A stretch of 64,000 nucleotides of DNA from Streptomyces sp. Je 1-332. GTDB taxonomy: Bacteria; Actinomycetota; Actinomycetes; Streptomycetales; Streptomycetaceae. Location: contig NZ_CP160402.1 in assembly GCF_040730185.1 (NCBI RefSeq), positions 7,564,001-7,628,000 on the forward strand. Reading direction: 5' to 3'. Position 1 is the first letter of the stretch, and every line of letters starts with the position of its first letter. Positions 24,319-33,200 of this stretch are shown in pieces. Position numbers and translations under genes: made by a program. The notes beneath the pieces were generated by a model. That model was given only the letters and a program-made list of their open reading frames with translations. It was not told where the DNA came from and did no database searches.

Positions 24319-26280
24319 ATGAGCATGCTGGATGACGCCCGCGCGGGCATGAACCCCGAGATCCGGCCGCAGGACGACCTGTTCGGCCACGTCAACGGTC
24401 ACTGGCTGGAGAACGAGCCGATCCCCGAGGATCGCTCCAGCTGGGGCCCCTTTGTGCAGCTGGTCGACACGGCCGAGGAACAAGTCAAGGTGATCATCCA
24501 GGACCTGGCGTCGGCCTCGACGACCGGCGCCGCCCCGGATGACGCGCGCAAGATCGCCACGCTGTACGCCTCCTTCATGGACGAGGAGACGATCGACGCC
24601 CGCGGGCTCGCCCCGGCGCAGCCCCTGATCGACGAGGTCGCGGGCCTGCGGGACACCCGGGAGCTCGCGGCGTTCCTCGGCCGCTTCGAGCGGACCGGCG
24701 GCTCCGGCCTCTTCGGCTCGTACATCGACACGGACGACCGCGACTCCGACCGCTACCTCTTCAACCTCCTCCAGGGCGGCCTCGGCCTGCCCGACGAGTC
24801 GTACTACCGCGAAGAGAAGTTCGCCGAGATCCGCGAGAAGTACGTCGCCCACCTCACCGAACTGCTCACGCTGGGACAGCACGCGTCGCCCGCCGAGGCC
24901 GCGCAGTCGGTCCTCGCCCTGGAGACCCGGCTCGCCGCGGGACACTGGGAGCGGGCCGAGACGCGTGACGTGCAAAAGACGTACAACCTCCTCACCCTGC
25001 ACGAACTGATCACCCTGGCACCGCACTTCGACTGGCGCGCCTTCGTCGAAGGGCTCGGCGGCTCGGACGCCACCATCGCCGAGACGTGCGTCCGCCAGCC
25101 GTCCTACTTCCGTCACCTGTCCGCCGTCCTGGACGAGGTGCCGATCGAGCAGTGGCGCGACTGGACGCTGGTCCGGGTCCTGCGCTCCTGCGCGCCGTAC
25201 CTCACGGACGCGTTCGTCCGGAACAACTTCGAGTTCTACGGCCGCACCCTGAACGGCACGCCGGAGCTGCGCGCCCGGTGGAAGCGGGCGGTCGCCTTCG
25301 TCGAGGGCTCCATCGGCGAGGCCGTCGGCAAGGAGTACGTGGCGCGGCACTTCCCGCCGAGCTCCAAGGCGCTGATGGACGACCTCGTCGCCAACCTTCT
25401 GGAGGCCTACCGCCAGTCGATCGCCCGTCTGGACTGGATGACGGACGAGACGAAGGAGCGCGCGTACGAGAAGCTCGCCACCTTCCGTCCCAAGATCGGC
25501 TACCCCGACACCTTCCGCGACTACTCGGCCCTCGAGGTCTCCGCCGACGACCTGCTCGGCAACGCGCACGCGGCGGCTGCCTTCGAGTCCGACCGGCAGC
25601 TCGCCAAGATCGGCGCGCCGGTCGACCGCGACGAGTGGTTCATGCTGCCGCAGACGGTCAACGCCTACTACAACCCGGGCACCAATGAGATCTGCTTCCC
25701 CGCGGGCATCCTGCAGAAGCCGTTCTTCTCGCCCGACGCGGACTCCGCCGAGAACTACGGCGGCATCGGCTCGGTCATCGGTCACGAGATCGGCCACGGC
25801 TTCGACGACCAGGGCGCGCAGTACGACGGCGCGGGCAACCTCAACGACTGGTGGACGGCGGCCGACAAGACCGCCTTCGAGGCGAAGTCGAAGGCGCTGG
25901 TCAAGCAGTACGCCGCCTTCTCGCCCCGCAATCTCCCCGGCGAGTTCGTCAACGGCTCGCTGACGGTGGGCGAGAACATCGGCGACCTGGGCGGCCTGAC
26001 CATCGGGCACACGGCGTACAAGATCGCGCTCGACGGCGACCCGATGCCCACGAGCGACGGCCTGACCGGCTCCCAGCGGCTCTTCATGAACTGGGCCTAC
26101 TGCTGGCGCACCAAGCGCCGCAAGGAGCAGGAGCAGCAGTACCTCACCATCGACCCGCACTCGCCGCCGGAGTTCCGGGCCAACATCGTCCGCAACCTCG
26201 ACGAGTTCCACGAGGCGTTCGGCACGAAGGCCGGCGACGGCCTCTGGCTGGACCGGGCGGAGCGGGTCAGGATCTGGTGA
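24319..26280 (+). CDS. M13-family metallopeptidase (neprilysin/PepO-like)
   Basis: A 653-residue zinc peptidase. The HEIGH zinc motif sits near residue 490 (VIGHEIGHGFDDQGAQYDG), and the third ligand Glu with the ExxxD motif is in VGENIGDLGG near 551. The C-terminal substrate-binding EFRANIVRNLDEFHEAF is present. There is no signal peptide, so it is likely a cytoplasmic oligopeptidase. Length is normal for the family. It is a single-gene unit with a strong terminator behind it. Confidence 0.93.
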   Translation: MSMLDDARAGMNPEIRPQDDLFGHVNGHWLENEPIPEDRSSWGPFVQLVDTAEEQVKVIIQDLASASTTGAAPDDARKIATLYASFMDEETIDARGLAPAQPLIDEVAGLRDTRELAAFLGRFERTGGSGLFGSYIDTDDRDSDRYLFNLLQGGLGLPDESYYREEKFAEIREKYVAHLTELLTLGQHASPAEAAQSVLALETRLAAGHWERAETRDVQKTYNLLTLHELITLAPHFDWRAFVEGLGGSDATIAETCVRQPSYFRHLSAVLDEVPIEQWRDWTLVRVLRSCAPYLTDAFVRNNFEFYGRTLNGTPELRARWKRAVAFVEGSIGEAVGKEYVARHFPPSSKALMDDLVANLLEAYRQSIARLDWMTDETKERAYEKLATFRPKIGYPDTFRDYSALEVSADDLLGNAHAAAAFESDRQLAKIGAPVDRDEWFMLPQTVNAYYNPGTNEICFPAGILQKPFFSPDADSAENYGGIGSVIGHEIGHGFDDQGAQYDGAGNLNDWWTAADKTAFEAKSKALVKQYAAFSPRNLPGEFVNGSLTVGENIGDLGGLTIGHTAYKIALDGDPMPTSDGLTGSQRLFMNWAYCWRTKRRKEQEQQYLTIDPHSPPEFRANIVRNLDEFHEAFGTKAGDGLWLDRAERVRIW

Positions 26281-26289
26281 TCTGACCCC

Positions 26290-26324
26290 GGGGGGCCACG
26301 GCGTCGCGGCCGTGGCCCCCCTTT
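26290..26324 (+). terminator. Rho-independent terminator after M13 gene
   Basis: GGGGGGCCACGGC pairs with GCCGTGGCCCCCC around a short loop, followed by TTT, ten bases after the stop codon. Confidence 0.85.
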
Positions 26325-26490
26325 CCCTCCGTCGCAGGGTGCTGGTCCCCTCGAAAAAGGCGCGTACGGCCATGGACGGGGCTTGTCACGGTGGCAAGGA
26401 TCGTCAGGCGGGCAGTGCTTTCTCTCGCACAGCCCCACGGCGACATCACAGCCCCACGCAGTCTCAAGGCCACCGGACGGGACCCACCAC

Positions 26491-27663
26491 ATGACGACGC
26501 CGAACTGGGCGGACTTCCAGTACGAGATCTACCTCAACGGCATGACCGGCGCCGTGCCGCGCCTGCCCACCGACCTGACCCGCCTGGAAGAGCTGACCGA
26601 GCAGCGGCTCGGCCCCGGCCCGGTCGGCTATGTCGCGGGAAGCGCCGGCAACGGCAGCACCGCCCGCGCCAACCGCGAGGCCCTCGAACGGCGTCGCATC
26701 GTGCCCCGCATGCTGCGTGACGTACACGACCGTGACCTGTCCGTGGAGGTGCTCGGCCAGCGGCTGCCCGCGCCGCTCGCCCTCGCACCGATCGGCGTCC
26801 TGTCGATCATGCACCCGGAGGGTGAGTCGGCCGCCGCCCGCGCGGCAGCGGCCCGTGGCGTTCCGTACATCCTGTCCTCGGCCTCCAGCACTCCCATGGA
26901 GCAGGTCGCCGAGGAGATGGGGGACGCGCAGCGGTGGTTCCAGCTGTACTGGGCCAAGGACCGTGACGTGACCAGGAGTTTCCTGGACCGGGCGAAGGCA
27001 TCGGGTTTCACGGCGCTCGTCGTCACGCTCGACACCCCGCTCCTCGCCTGGCGTCCGCGCGACCTCGACCAGGCGTATCTGCCCTTCCTGCACGGCGTGG
27101 GCACCGCCAACTACTTCAGTGACCCCGCGTTCCGGGCCGGCCTCGCCAAGCCGGTGCACGAGGACCCGAACGCCGCCGTGATGCACTTCGTCGGCATGTT
27201 CGCCGACCCCGCGAAAACCTGGCCGGACCTGGCCTTCCTGCGTGAGAACTGGGAAGGACCGATCGTGCTCAAGGGAGTCCTGCACCCGGACGACGCACGA
27301 CGCGCCGCCGACGCGGGCATGGACGGGGTGGTGGTCTCCAACCACGGTGGCCGCCAGGTCGCGGGCTCCGTCGCGGCGGCCGACGCGTTGCCCCGGGTCG
27401 TGGCGGCGGCCGGTGACCGGCTCTCCGTCCTGTTCGACAGCGGGATCCGCACCGGCGACGACATCTTCAAGGCGCTCGCGCTCGGCGCCGAGGCCGTCCT
27501 GGTGGGGCGGCCGTACGCCTATGGGCTCGGCCTGGACGGCCAGGCGGGCGTCGATCACGTGATCCGGTGCCTGCTCGCCGAACTCGACCTGACCCTCGCC
27601 CTTTCCGGCCACGCCGGGCCCGCCTCCCTCACCCCCGACGACCTGATCGAGGAGACCGCATGA
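26491..27663 (+). CDS. FMN-dependent alpha-hydroxy-acid oxidase, lactate 2-monooxygenase-like
   Basis: A 390-residue TIM-barrel flavoenzyme. From its N terminus (WADFQYEIYLNGMTGAVPRLP) and overall pattern it resembles mycobacterial lactate 2-monooxygenase. Active-site segments present are QLYWAKDRD, SNHGGRQ (catalytic His) and FDSGIRTGDD (FMN phosphate). It should oxidise a 2-hydroxy acid, with or without decarboxylation. The ATG gives the family length. Its stop overlaps the next gene's start (ATGA), so both enzymes are made together. Confidence 0.88.
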   Translation: MTTPNWADFQYEIYLNGMTGAVPRLPTDLTRLEELTEQRLGPGPVGYVAGSAGNGSTARANREALERRRIVPRMLRDVHDRDLSVEVLGQRLPAPLALAPIGVLSIMHPEGESAAARAAAARGVPYILSSASSTPMEQVAEEMGDAQRWFQLYWAKDRDVTRSFLDRAKASGFTALVVTLDTPLLAWRPRDLDQAYLPFLHGVGTANYFSDPAFRAGLAKPVHEDPNAAVMHFVGMFADPAKTWPDLAFLRENWEGPIVLKGVLHPDDARRAADAGMDGVVVSNHGGRQVAGSVAAADALPRVVAAAGDRLSVLFDSGIRTGDDIFKALALGAEAVLVGRPYAYGLGLDGQAGVDHVIRCLLAELDLTLALSGHAGPASLTPDDLIEETA

Positions 27664-28637
27664 CCGCCGTGAAGAACGTCCTCGCCATCGTCTCGCCCCA
27701 CGTGGGCGGCCGTGCCGCGGGAGGCGCACTCGCCGGGCTGCTCCCTGGGACGGCGCATGTGACGGTCGTCGAGTCGGCCGACGAGAATCCCGCCGCCCTG
27801 CGCGACGCACACGTCATCGTCACCGGCCTCGCCCCCATCACCGCCGAACACATGGCGGCGGCACCGGAGTTGGAGGTCGTCCAGTGCGCGAGCCACGGCT
27901 TCGACTACGTCGACGTGGCCGCCGCCCGCGCACGCGGAATCCTCGTCTGCTCGATCGGCTCCAGCGGGGCCGAGAAGCAGAACGTGGCCGAGCAGACCTT
28001 CGCCCTGATGCTCGCCCTCGCCAAGCAGCTGATCCCGGCGCACACCGCTCTCACCGAGGCCGACTGGGCGCTGCCGCGCCTCCAGCAGTCGATCACGGAG
28101 CTCTCGGGAAAGACGCTCGGCATCGTGGGACTCGGCCACATCGGCGAGGAAGTCGCCCGCCGTGCGGTCGTGTTCGACATGAGCGTCGTCTACGCGGGGC
28201 CGAGGCCGGTGACAGCGGAGAAGGAGGCTGCCCTCGGCGGCGCGCGCCACGTCGAACTCGACGAACTGCTCCGCACGTCCGACTACGTCACCCTGCACGC
28301 ACCGCTCACGGAGGACACCCGCCACCTCCTGGACGCCGGGCGCCTCGCCCTCCTGAAGCCGACGGCTTTCGTCATCAACACCTCGCGAGGCGCGCTCATC
28401 GACCAGGACGCCCTCGCCGACGCCCTGACGGCCGGCACGCTGGCCGGGGCGGGCATCGACGTCTTCGACCCCGAACCGCCCACGGCCGCGCTGCGCCTCC
28501 TGAAGGCCCCGAACGTGGTGCTGTCCCCGCATGTCGCGGGCGTCACCCGCGAGACGCTCGTCCGCATCGGCCTCGCCGCGATCCAGAACGTCGTCGGCCA
28601 TCTGGAGGGCAAGCCGCTGGGCGACGTGGTTTCCTGA
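27660..28637 (+). CDS. D-2-hydroxyacid dehydrogenase (NAD-dependent)
   Basis: A 325-residue member of the D-isomer-specific 2-hydroxyacid dehydrogenase family. The NAD site is GLGHIGEEVARRA near residue 157. The catalytic Arg is in NTSRGALID, and the His is in SPHVAGVT. It interconverts 2-keto and D-2-hydroxy acids. It is coupled to the lactate-monooxygenase-like gene through an ATGA overlap, which suggests a short route from a D-2-hydroxy or 2-keto acid through the flavoenzyme. Substrates are unknown. Confidence 0.9.
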   Translation: MTAVKNVLAIVSPHVGGRAAGGALAGLLPGTAHVTVVESADENPAALRDAHVIVTGLAPITAEHMAAAPELEVVQCASHGFDYVDVAAARARGILVCSIGSSGAEKQNVAEQTFALMLALAKQLIPAHTALTEADWALPRLQQSITELSGKTLGIVGLGHIGEEVARRAVVFDMSVVYAGPRPVTAEKEAALGGARHVELDELLRTSDYVTLHAPLTEDTRHLLDAGRLALLKPTAFVINTSRGALIDQDALADALTAGTLAGAGIDVFDPEPPTAALRLLKAPNVVLSPHVAGVTRETLVRIGLAAIQNVVGHLEGKPLGDVVS

Positions 28638-28650
28638 CGGTCTGTCAGGT

Positions 28651-28710
28651 GCCGGTGGTGGTGCGTGCGGCACTTCGTAGGCCGTTGCCGCCAACGCAGC
28701 CACCACCGGC
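28651..28710. terminator. Bidirectional terminator between convergent genes
   Basis: 11-bp arms GCCGGTGGTGG (28651-28661) and CCACCACCGGC (28700-28710) enclose a smaller GTTG/CAAC hairpin. It lies between the dehydrogenase and the endonuclease gene. Confidence 0.65.
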
Positions 28711-28719
28711 GACCGTGAT

Positions 28720-29541
28720 CTACCAGATCGCCCCGACCCACTCGGGGTGGTCGACGAACGGATTGCGGTTGTGCTGGAACTGGTCGTAGATGGCCTGGTT
28801 GCGGTTCTTCTCGAACGTGTCCGGCGGGTCCTCGTCGCTCCACTGCTTCAGCACGGAAAGACGCCCGATGGCGGGGGCGCTGCCGTTGTCGACCTTGTCG
28901 TTGGGCTCCAGGTCGGCGAAGCCGTCCTCGCCGTCGTAGCGCACGGCCATGTAGAGGATCATGCGGGCCACGTCGCCCTTGACGGCGTCGCGCGGCTCGA
29001 AGGAGTCGGAGTCGGTGTAGTTGCCCGGTGCTTCGCCGACCTCGCTGCCGCCGTTGTCGAAGTCCTTGTTGCCGCGGGTGCTGTTGACCGAGACGTCCGT
29101 CGGCCGCAGGTGGTGGATGTCGGTGCCCGGGCCGGTCGCGGTGCCGAAGTCGCCGTGGGACTTGGCCCACACGTGCTCGCGGTTCCACTGGTCGGGGTCG
29201 CCGCCGTTGCTGTCCTTGCTCTGCGAGCGGCCGGTGTAGAGCAGGATCACGTTGCCGCTGTCGGCCGGGTCCTGGTCGGTGGCCTTCAACGCGTCCCAGA
29301 CCTGGTCGTACGAGAGCTTGGTCTGGTCGCTGATGATGGTGTGCAGGGCGCTCTTGAGCTCCGGACCGGTCTTGCCGACCGCGTCCTTGTAGTACGTGTC
29401 GTCATAGGCGCCGGCGGCCGCCGCGGGCGGAGTGGGGTCCGTGGTCGCGGCGTCGGCGGCGGCCGGGACGGTGATCCCGACGAGGACCGCGGCGGCCGTC
29501 ATGGCCAGCGGTTTCCAGCGACGTATGTGAGGGACGGGCAT
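28720..29541 (-). CDS. Secreted endonuclease I family nuclease
   Basis: A 273-residue exported nuclease. The signal peptide covers residues 1 to about 32 (AMTAAAVLVGITVPAAADA). The beta-beta-alpha-metal nuclease core of NucM/endonuclease I is seen as DPDQWNREHVWAKSHG, with the following DIHHLRP and NSTRGNKDF motifs. It degrades extracellular DNA. The ATG at 29541 gives a normal signal peptide; a longer in-frame start at 29592 adds nothing typical. It is convergent with the 2-hydroxyacid dehydrogenase gene. Confidence 0.9.
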   Translation of the reverse strand: MPVPHIRRWKPLAMTAAAVLVGITVPAAADAATTDPTPPAAAAGAYDDTYYKDAVGKTGPELKSALHTIISDQTKLSYDQVWDALKATDQDPADSGNVILLYTGRSQSKDSNGGDPDQWNREHVWAKSHGDFGTATGPGTDIHHLRPTDVSVNSTRGNKDFDNGGSEVGEAPGNYTDSDSFEPRDAVKGDVARMILYMAVRYDGEDGFADLEPNDKVDNGSAPAIGRLSVLKQWSDEDPPDTFEKNRNQAIYDQFQHNRNPFVDHPEWVGAIW

Positions 29542-29714
29542 GTGGGGGGTGTCCTCTCCCGGAAGACCCGCGCGCACCGCGCAGCCCCTCAACAGGGCGT
29601 GCGGTCTACGCGAGTTGACAAGTGGGCCAACGGGAGAGTGGCACGGGTGGGCGCATCACTGTATGAACGTTGTGGGTTGAACTTGTGACGATGTCATGGA
29701 CGCAACACGCGTCG

Positions 29715-30497
29715 TCACAGCGGACGAACCGTGAGGATCTGCTGCGCGTGTCCGACGGGGCCGCGGACGTCGTGCAGGACGGTGCTCGTGACGCCCTGGC
29801 CGGTCGGGCCGAAGGTCACCGTGGTGTCGAGTCCCGTCCAGCCGCCTTCCGGCCGGCGGTGGAGGTGGACGGTGAGGTCGACGTTGGGGAACATCCAGGC
29901 CGTGGGCGGCTGCCGTACGGCGATGCCGTTGGCCGTGTCCACGAGCGCGATGTAGGACGCGAGGGGGCTCGCGGTCTGCCCGGCGACCAGGTCGAGGGCG
30001 GTGGAGATCCACGCGGTCGTACGGCCCGGCTGCGGGGGTGACACGGGGCGGACGTCCAAGGAGGCGATGTACCCGCCCGGCCACACGGACGCCATAGGCC
30101 AAGTCGCCAGCTCTTCGGGAGGGGTGAGCTTGTCGGCGCCCCCACCTGCCACGGCACTGGTGTCGCCGGAAGCGAGGAGCCAGGCCCGGGCCCGTACCAC
30201 CGGCCGGTCGGCCATGAGCACCACGGCTTCGACCAGTTCGATGGTGCGGCCGGGCCTGAGGGTCTCCACGCGGATCTCGCACTCGTCGAGAGCGAGGCGC
30301 CCGAGGATGTCGAAGCTGATCCGGGACAGGACGAGGCCGTTGTCGGGCCGGGCGGCCAGCTGCCGGTCGATGGCGTGGACGATGAGCCCGCCGAGCGGGC
30401 TGAAGTGCTGCTCGTCGGTGTCCCAGGCGCCACCGGCGTGGGCGGTGGGCTTGTAACGGTGCTCGTCGATGGGCTCGTAATAACTGCCGGTGTTCAA
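29715..30497 (-). CDS. TesB-like acyl-CoA thioesterase family protein
   Basis: A 260-residue double-hotdog thioesterase-family protein (FSPLGGLIVHAIDRQL, ISFDILGRL and ASYIALVDTANGIA segments), which would hydrolyse an acyl-CoA. The start is a TTG at 30497 preceded by GAGGGAAG; no better ATG/GTG gives a full hotdog domain. It lies 77 bp downstream of an acyl-CoA-dehydrogenase-like flavoenzyme on the same strand and probably shares its promoter. Confidence 0.78.
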   Translation of the reverse strand: MNTGSYYEPIDEHRYKPTAHAGGAWDTDEQHFSPLGGLIVHAIDRQLAARPDNGLVLSRISFDILGRLALDECEIRVETLRPGRTIELVEAVVLMADRPVVRARAWLLASGDTSAVAGGGADKLTPPEELATWPMASVWPGGYIASLDVRPVSPPQPGRTTAWISTALDLVAGQTASPLASYIALVDTANGIAVRQPPTAWMFPNVDLTVHLHRRPEGGWTGLDTTVTFGPTGQGVTSTVLHDVRGPVGHAQQILTVRPL

Positions 30498-30574
30498 CGG
30501 GTGCTTCCCTCTCGGCCTTGCGGGTGCGGGACGTCGTGCTCGGTCGAGGTCTACCCGAAGGCCGAGGCGGACGT

Positions 30575-31807
30575 CTACCGGAACCCGTTGAGGTAGTGCT
30601 CCCCGATGTCGCGCAGGCGGTGGGCCGTGGAGCTGTGGGCGGTCAGGGCGCGGGCGTTGCGCCAGAACCTGTCCAGCCCGGGGTCGGCCGAGGGGGAGGG
30701 AGCGTCGGCGGTGAGTTCGAGGACACGGGTGGTGATGTGCAGGGCGGACCGGGTGGTGACCGCTTCGGCCGCGCCCACGAGGAACGCGATGTCGGCACGC
30801 TCGTCCGCGCCGAGCGCGGGCCCCGTCTCCAGGCCCTGGGCCAACGCCTCCGTCGCACGCTCCACCACCGCGGTCGCGCTGTGCGCAGCCGTCGCCAACT
30901 CCCCGTAGGCGAGCAGTAGGTAGGGGTCCATGGGGGGCGGTCCGCAGTCCCCGCGGGTGTCGAGAGCCCCCGTCGAGGCGGGGCGCGGCAGGGCGCGGCT
31001 GATGTCCCGCGCTTCGGCGAGTGCGCCCTGCGCGTTGCCGAGGCCGACCTGGACGAGCAGGAGTCGGCGGGCCAGCGGGGCGAGCGCGGCGAACGGTGAG
31101 ATCTCGTGTTCGTCCACGGACACCGTGCCGAGCACCTGGTGCGTGGCCACCGGCACATCGTCGTACGTGACGGCGCCCGCACCGTTCAGCCGCTGCCCGA
31201 GCAGATCGTGCGCCGGCTCGGCGGAGACGCCGGGGTGGGCCGGGTCCACGTGGACGACCACCCACTCGCCGCTGTCCGTGCGCCGCGCCGTGTGGACGAG
31301 CCGGTCGGCCACGGCTGCCCCGGCGGTCAAGGGGCGTCTGCCGTGCAGGACGTACCCGTCGGCGGCCGGGGTGAGGGCGAGTCCTGCGCTCGTCCGCGCG
31401 TCCGGCAGTTCGATGTCACCGCCCCAGAGCCACTGCTCGTGTACGGCGCGCAGTTCGAGCGCCGCGGCCTCCTCGGGCGCGCCGAAGAGGCGCGGGCTCC
31501 ACGACAGGGCGTGGTGGTGCGCGAGGAGTTCGGCGATGGAACTGTCCGCCGCCGCGATCTCCCTGACCGCTGTACAGGCCGTGCGCCAGTCGCTGCCCCG
31601 CTCGTGCCGGCCGTCCTGGCCGGGCGTCCCGTCCTGGCTCTCCTGGCGCGGTGGCGTCAGGAGTGCGGGCAGCCCCGCCTCGCGCAGCCGCGCCACCTCG
31701 TCGAGTGGAGGCTTGCCCGCACGGTCGCGCAGGTCCGCGTCGACGGCGAGGTCGTCGGCGAGTTCCCGGACGACGCGCGGCGAGGCGGCGGGGATCAGCG
31801 TTGTCAC
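30575..31807 (-). CDS. Acyl-CoA-dehydrogenase-fold flavoenzyme (SfnB/DszC-like)
   Basis: A 410-residue protein of the acyl-CoA dehydrogenase superfamily, in the branch containing two-component flavin monooxygenases such as DszC and the sulfur-assimilation protein SfnB. The N-terminal helical domain (EIAAADSSIAELLAHHHA), middle beta domain (GRRPLTAGAAVADRLV) and C-terminal helices are all present. A role in desulfurising organosulfur compounds is an inference from family and from the regulator next door. The start is GTG with GAGGCG upstream. A palindromic operator lies 26-46 bp upstream. Confidence 0.78.
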   Translation of the reverse strand: MTTLIPAASPRVVRELADDLAVDADLRDRAGKPPLDEVARLREAGLPALLTPPRQESQDGTPGQDGRHERGSDWRTACTAVREIAAADSSIAELLAHHHALSWSPRLFGAPEEAAALELRAVHEQWLWGGDIELPDARTSAGLALTPAADGYVLHGRRPLTAGAAVADRLVHTARRTDSGEWVVVHVDPAHPGVSAEPAHDLLGQRLNGAGAVTYDDVPVATHQVLGTVSVDEHEISPFAALAPLARRLLLVQVGLGNAQGALAEARDISRALPRPASTGALDTRGDCGPPPMDPYLLLAYGELATAAHSATAVVERATEALAQGLETGPALGADERADIAFLVGAAEAVTTRSALHITTRVLELTADAPSPSADPGLDRFWRNARALTAHSSTAHRLRDIGEHYLNGFR

Positions 31808-31832
31808 GGAGACGCCTCACAGATTCCTAGTT

Positions 31833-31853
31833 TTCCTACCTGATTGATAGGAA
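31833..31853. promoter_or_regulatory. Palindromic operator TTCCTA-N9-TAGGAA
   Basis: 6-bp arms with a 9-bp spacer lie in an AT-richer pocket just upstream of the flavoenzyme gene. Part of the motif (TTCCTA) is repeated nearby at 31825-31830. Shape and place fit control by an Rrf2-type (CymR/IscR-like) sulfur or iron-sulfur regulator, and one is encoded 0.5 kb away. Confidence 0.55.
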
Positions 31854-32046
31854 TAGTGGGTGTGAACTCCCGCTGCGACAAGGGGGTGTTCAAGGGGCGG
31901 ACCACTCCGTCTCGCGAGCTGGAACCGGAGTACGGACCCTGACGTCGACCTCTGCGGCCGACCGAAGCCGATCGGAGCCGATCACCCCAAGGCGCCCACC
32001 CGAAATTCGGTTACGGAACGACCGCCGTCACGCCTAGCATCCGACC

Positions 32047-32283
32047 ATGCCAAGACCTTCCGGCTTCACCTATGAGCAGCACTCCGACGCCAGCGTGACG
32101 ATCACTCACCACGGACGCGCGGCGGGCACGCTGCGCGGTGCGCGCGCCGAGAAGTTCCTCGCCGAGGTCGAGTCGGGCGATGCCCAACTGGTGATGGCGC
32201 GCTGGACCGGCGCGTACAAGCACGGCAACGAGCGCACGGCTCGCAACCACCCGCGCAACCGGCGCCAGGCGCCCCGCGTCTAA
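32047..32283 (+). CDS. Small conserved hypothetical protein
   Basis: A 78-residue soluble protein with a basic C-terminal tail. The first 55 residues look like a compact alpha/beta domain (SVTITHHGRAAGTLRGARAEKFLAEVESGD). No recognised domain. The gene is convergent with the Rrf2 gene and their stop codons overlap by four bases. Third-position GC is high, in favour of a real gene. Confidence 0.65.
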   Translation: MPRPSGFTYEQHSDASVTITHHGRAAGTLRGARAEKFLAEVESGDAQLVMARWTGAYKHGNERTARNHPRNRRQAPRV

Positions 32284-32738
32284 GGATTCGTCCAGGCCGC
32301 GGGATCCTCGGCCAGCACCGTGACCGGCGTGGGAAGTCGGGCGCCCGCGACATCGGCGAGGGACACGCCCTCCAGGATCTGGCGGACGTTCGCCCGCAGC
32401 GCGATCCACAGCGGCAGCAGTGATTCCGCGGGCCCGCTGTAGGCGAGCTCCGGAGGGCGTACTCCGCGTACCGACACCAAGGGGCCCTCCACGACGCGGA
32501 TGACGTCCGCGATGCTGATGTCGCCCGAGGGCCGGGCCAGGCGGTAGCCGCCGTTGCCGCCGCGCTGACTGAGGACGAGACCGCCGCGCCGCATGTCGTT
32601 GAGGATGCCCTCGAGGAACTTGTGCGGGATCTCCTGTGCGTCGGCGATGGCCTCGGCCTTCAGTGGCCCGTCGTCCTGGCACGCGGCGAGTTGCAGCGCG
32701 GCACGTACCGCGTAGTCCGCCCTGGCTGAGATCCGCAT
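32280..32738 (-). CDS. Rrf2-family transcriptional regulator
   Basis: A 152-residue Rrf2 regulator. The winged HTH is at residues 1-75 (ISARADYAVRAALQLAA... IPHKFLEGILNDMRRGGLVLSQRGGNGGYRLARP). The region where IscR/NsrR carry three cluster-binding cysteines has none here, so it is more like CymR-type sulfur regulators than Fe-S sensors. ATG at 32738 is the typical family start (MRISARADYAVRA). It may act at the palindrome near 31840. Confidence 0.87.
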   Translation of the reverse strand: MRISARADYAVRAALQLAACQDDGPLKAEAIADAQEIPHKFLEGILNDMRRGGLVLSQRGGNGGYRLARPSGDISIADVIRVVEGPLVSVRGVRPPELAYSGPAESLLPLWIALRANVRQILEGVSLADVAGARLPTPVTVLAEDPAAWTNP

Positions 32739-33200
32739 GGCCGCAATTATGACGCCCCGTGCGGTCCCGGCGGCTACCGGGCGGCCGACGCCCGCGTCCC
32801 GGCCCCGGTGTCCCCTTCGGCCATGATTCGGCACGCCTTCAATAAATCTGCACATCGAATGCGCAGCCCAGTCACGCCATTCGGCGAATACTCCACGCGA
32901 AGCGCTTGTGTATTGACCACAGAACTTTCGCTTTGGTGCGAGAGTGTCCGCTTTGGTGGAGGGAGTCCTTCCGCGTACGGGATTTCCGTCTGTGAAGCTT
33001 GTGAAGGAGCTGCTCCTGCGCGGTGAACATGCCTGCACGCAGCGGTGATTCGATGCCGCGAGCACCGTCGGACGTCACGTCGTCGATTGGATGTACGAGC
33101 TGCGAACGTGCTTTGATCCTGGCCACCGCGGAATTCGCACAGCAGGTTCCGCAGTGTTGGAAACACCTTTGCGACATTCATGAGAAGGGCAGCTCACACC
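32739..33200. other. Long intergenic leader region of the peptide-export locus
   Basis: 462 bp separate the Rrf2 start from the peptide gene, unusually long here and visibly less GC-rich than its flanks. It holds a 10-bp direct repeat (32929-32958) and a TTGACC (32913-32918). It also holds a GTGTT-gga-AACAC dyad 35 bp before the peptide ATG. Open frames in it have poor codon bias and were not accepted as genes. It probably carries the promoter and activator sites of the downstream operon. Confidence 0.6.
32929..32958 (+). promoter_or_regulatory. Direct repeat CGCTTTGGTG x2, 20-bp period
   Basis: Two identical 10-mers start at 32929 and 32949, about two DNA turns apart, as expected for a regulator binding one face of the helix. 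This is the most operator-like feature upstream of the peptide/ABC genes. Confidence 0.45.

Noticed and set aside
32872..33177. 101-codon minus-strand frame upstream of the peptide gene
   Set aside because: No G/C bias at third positions, no ribosome site, no conserved look; the region is better explained as regulatory.
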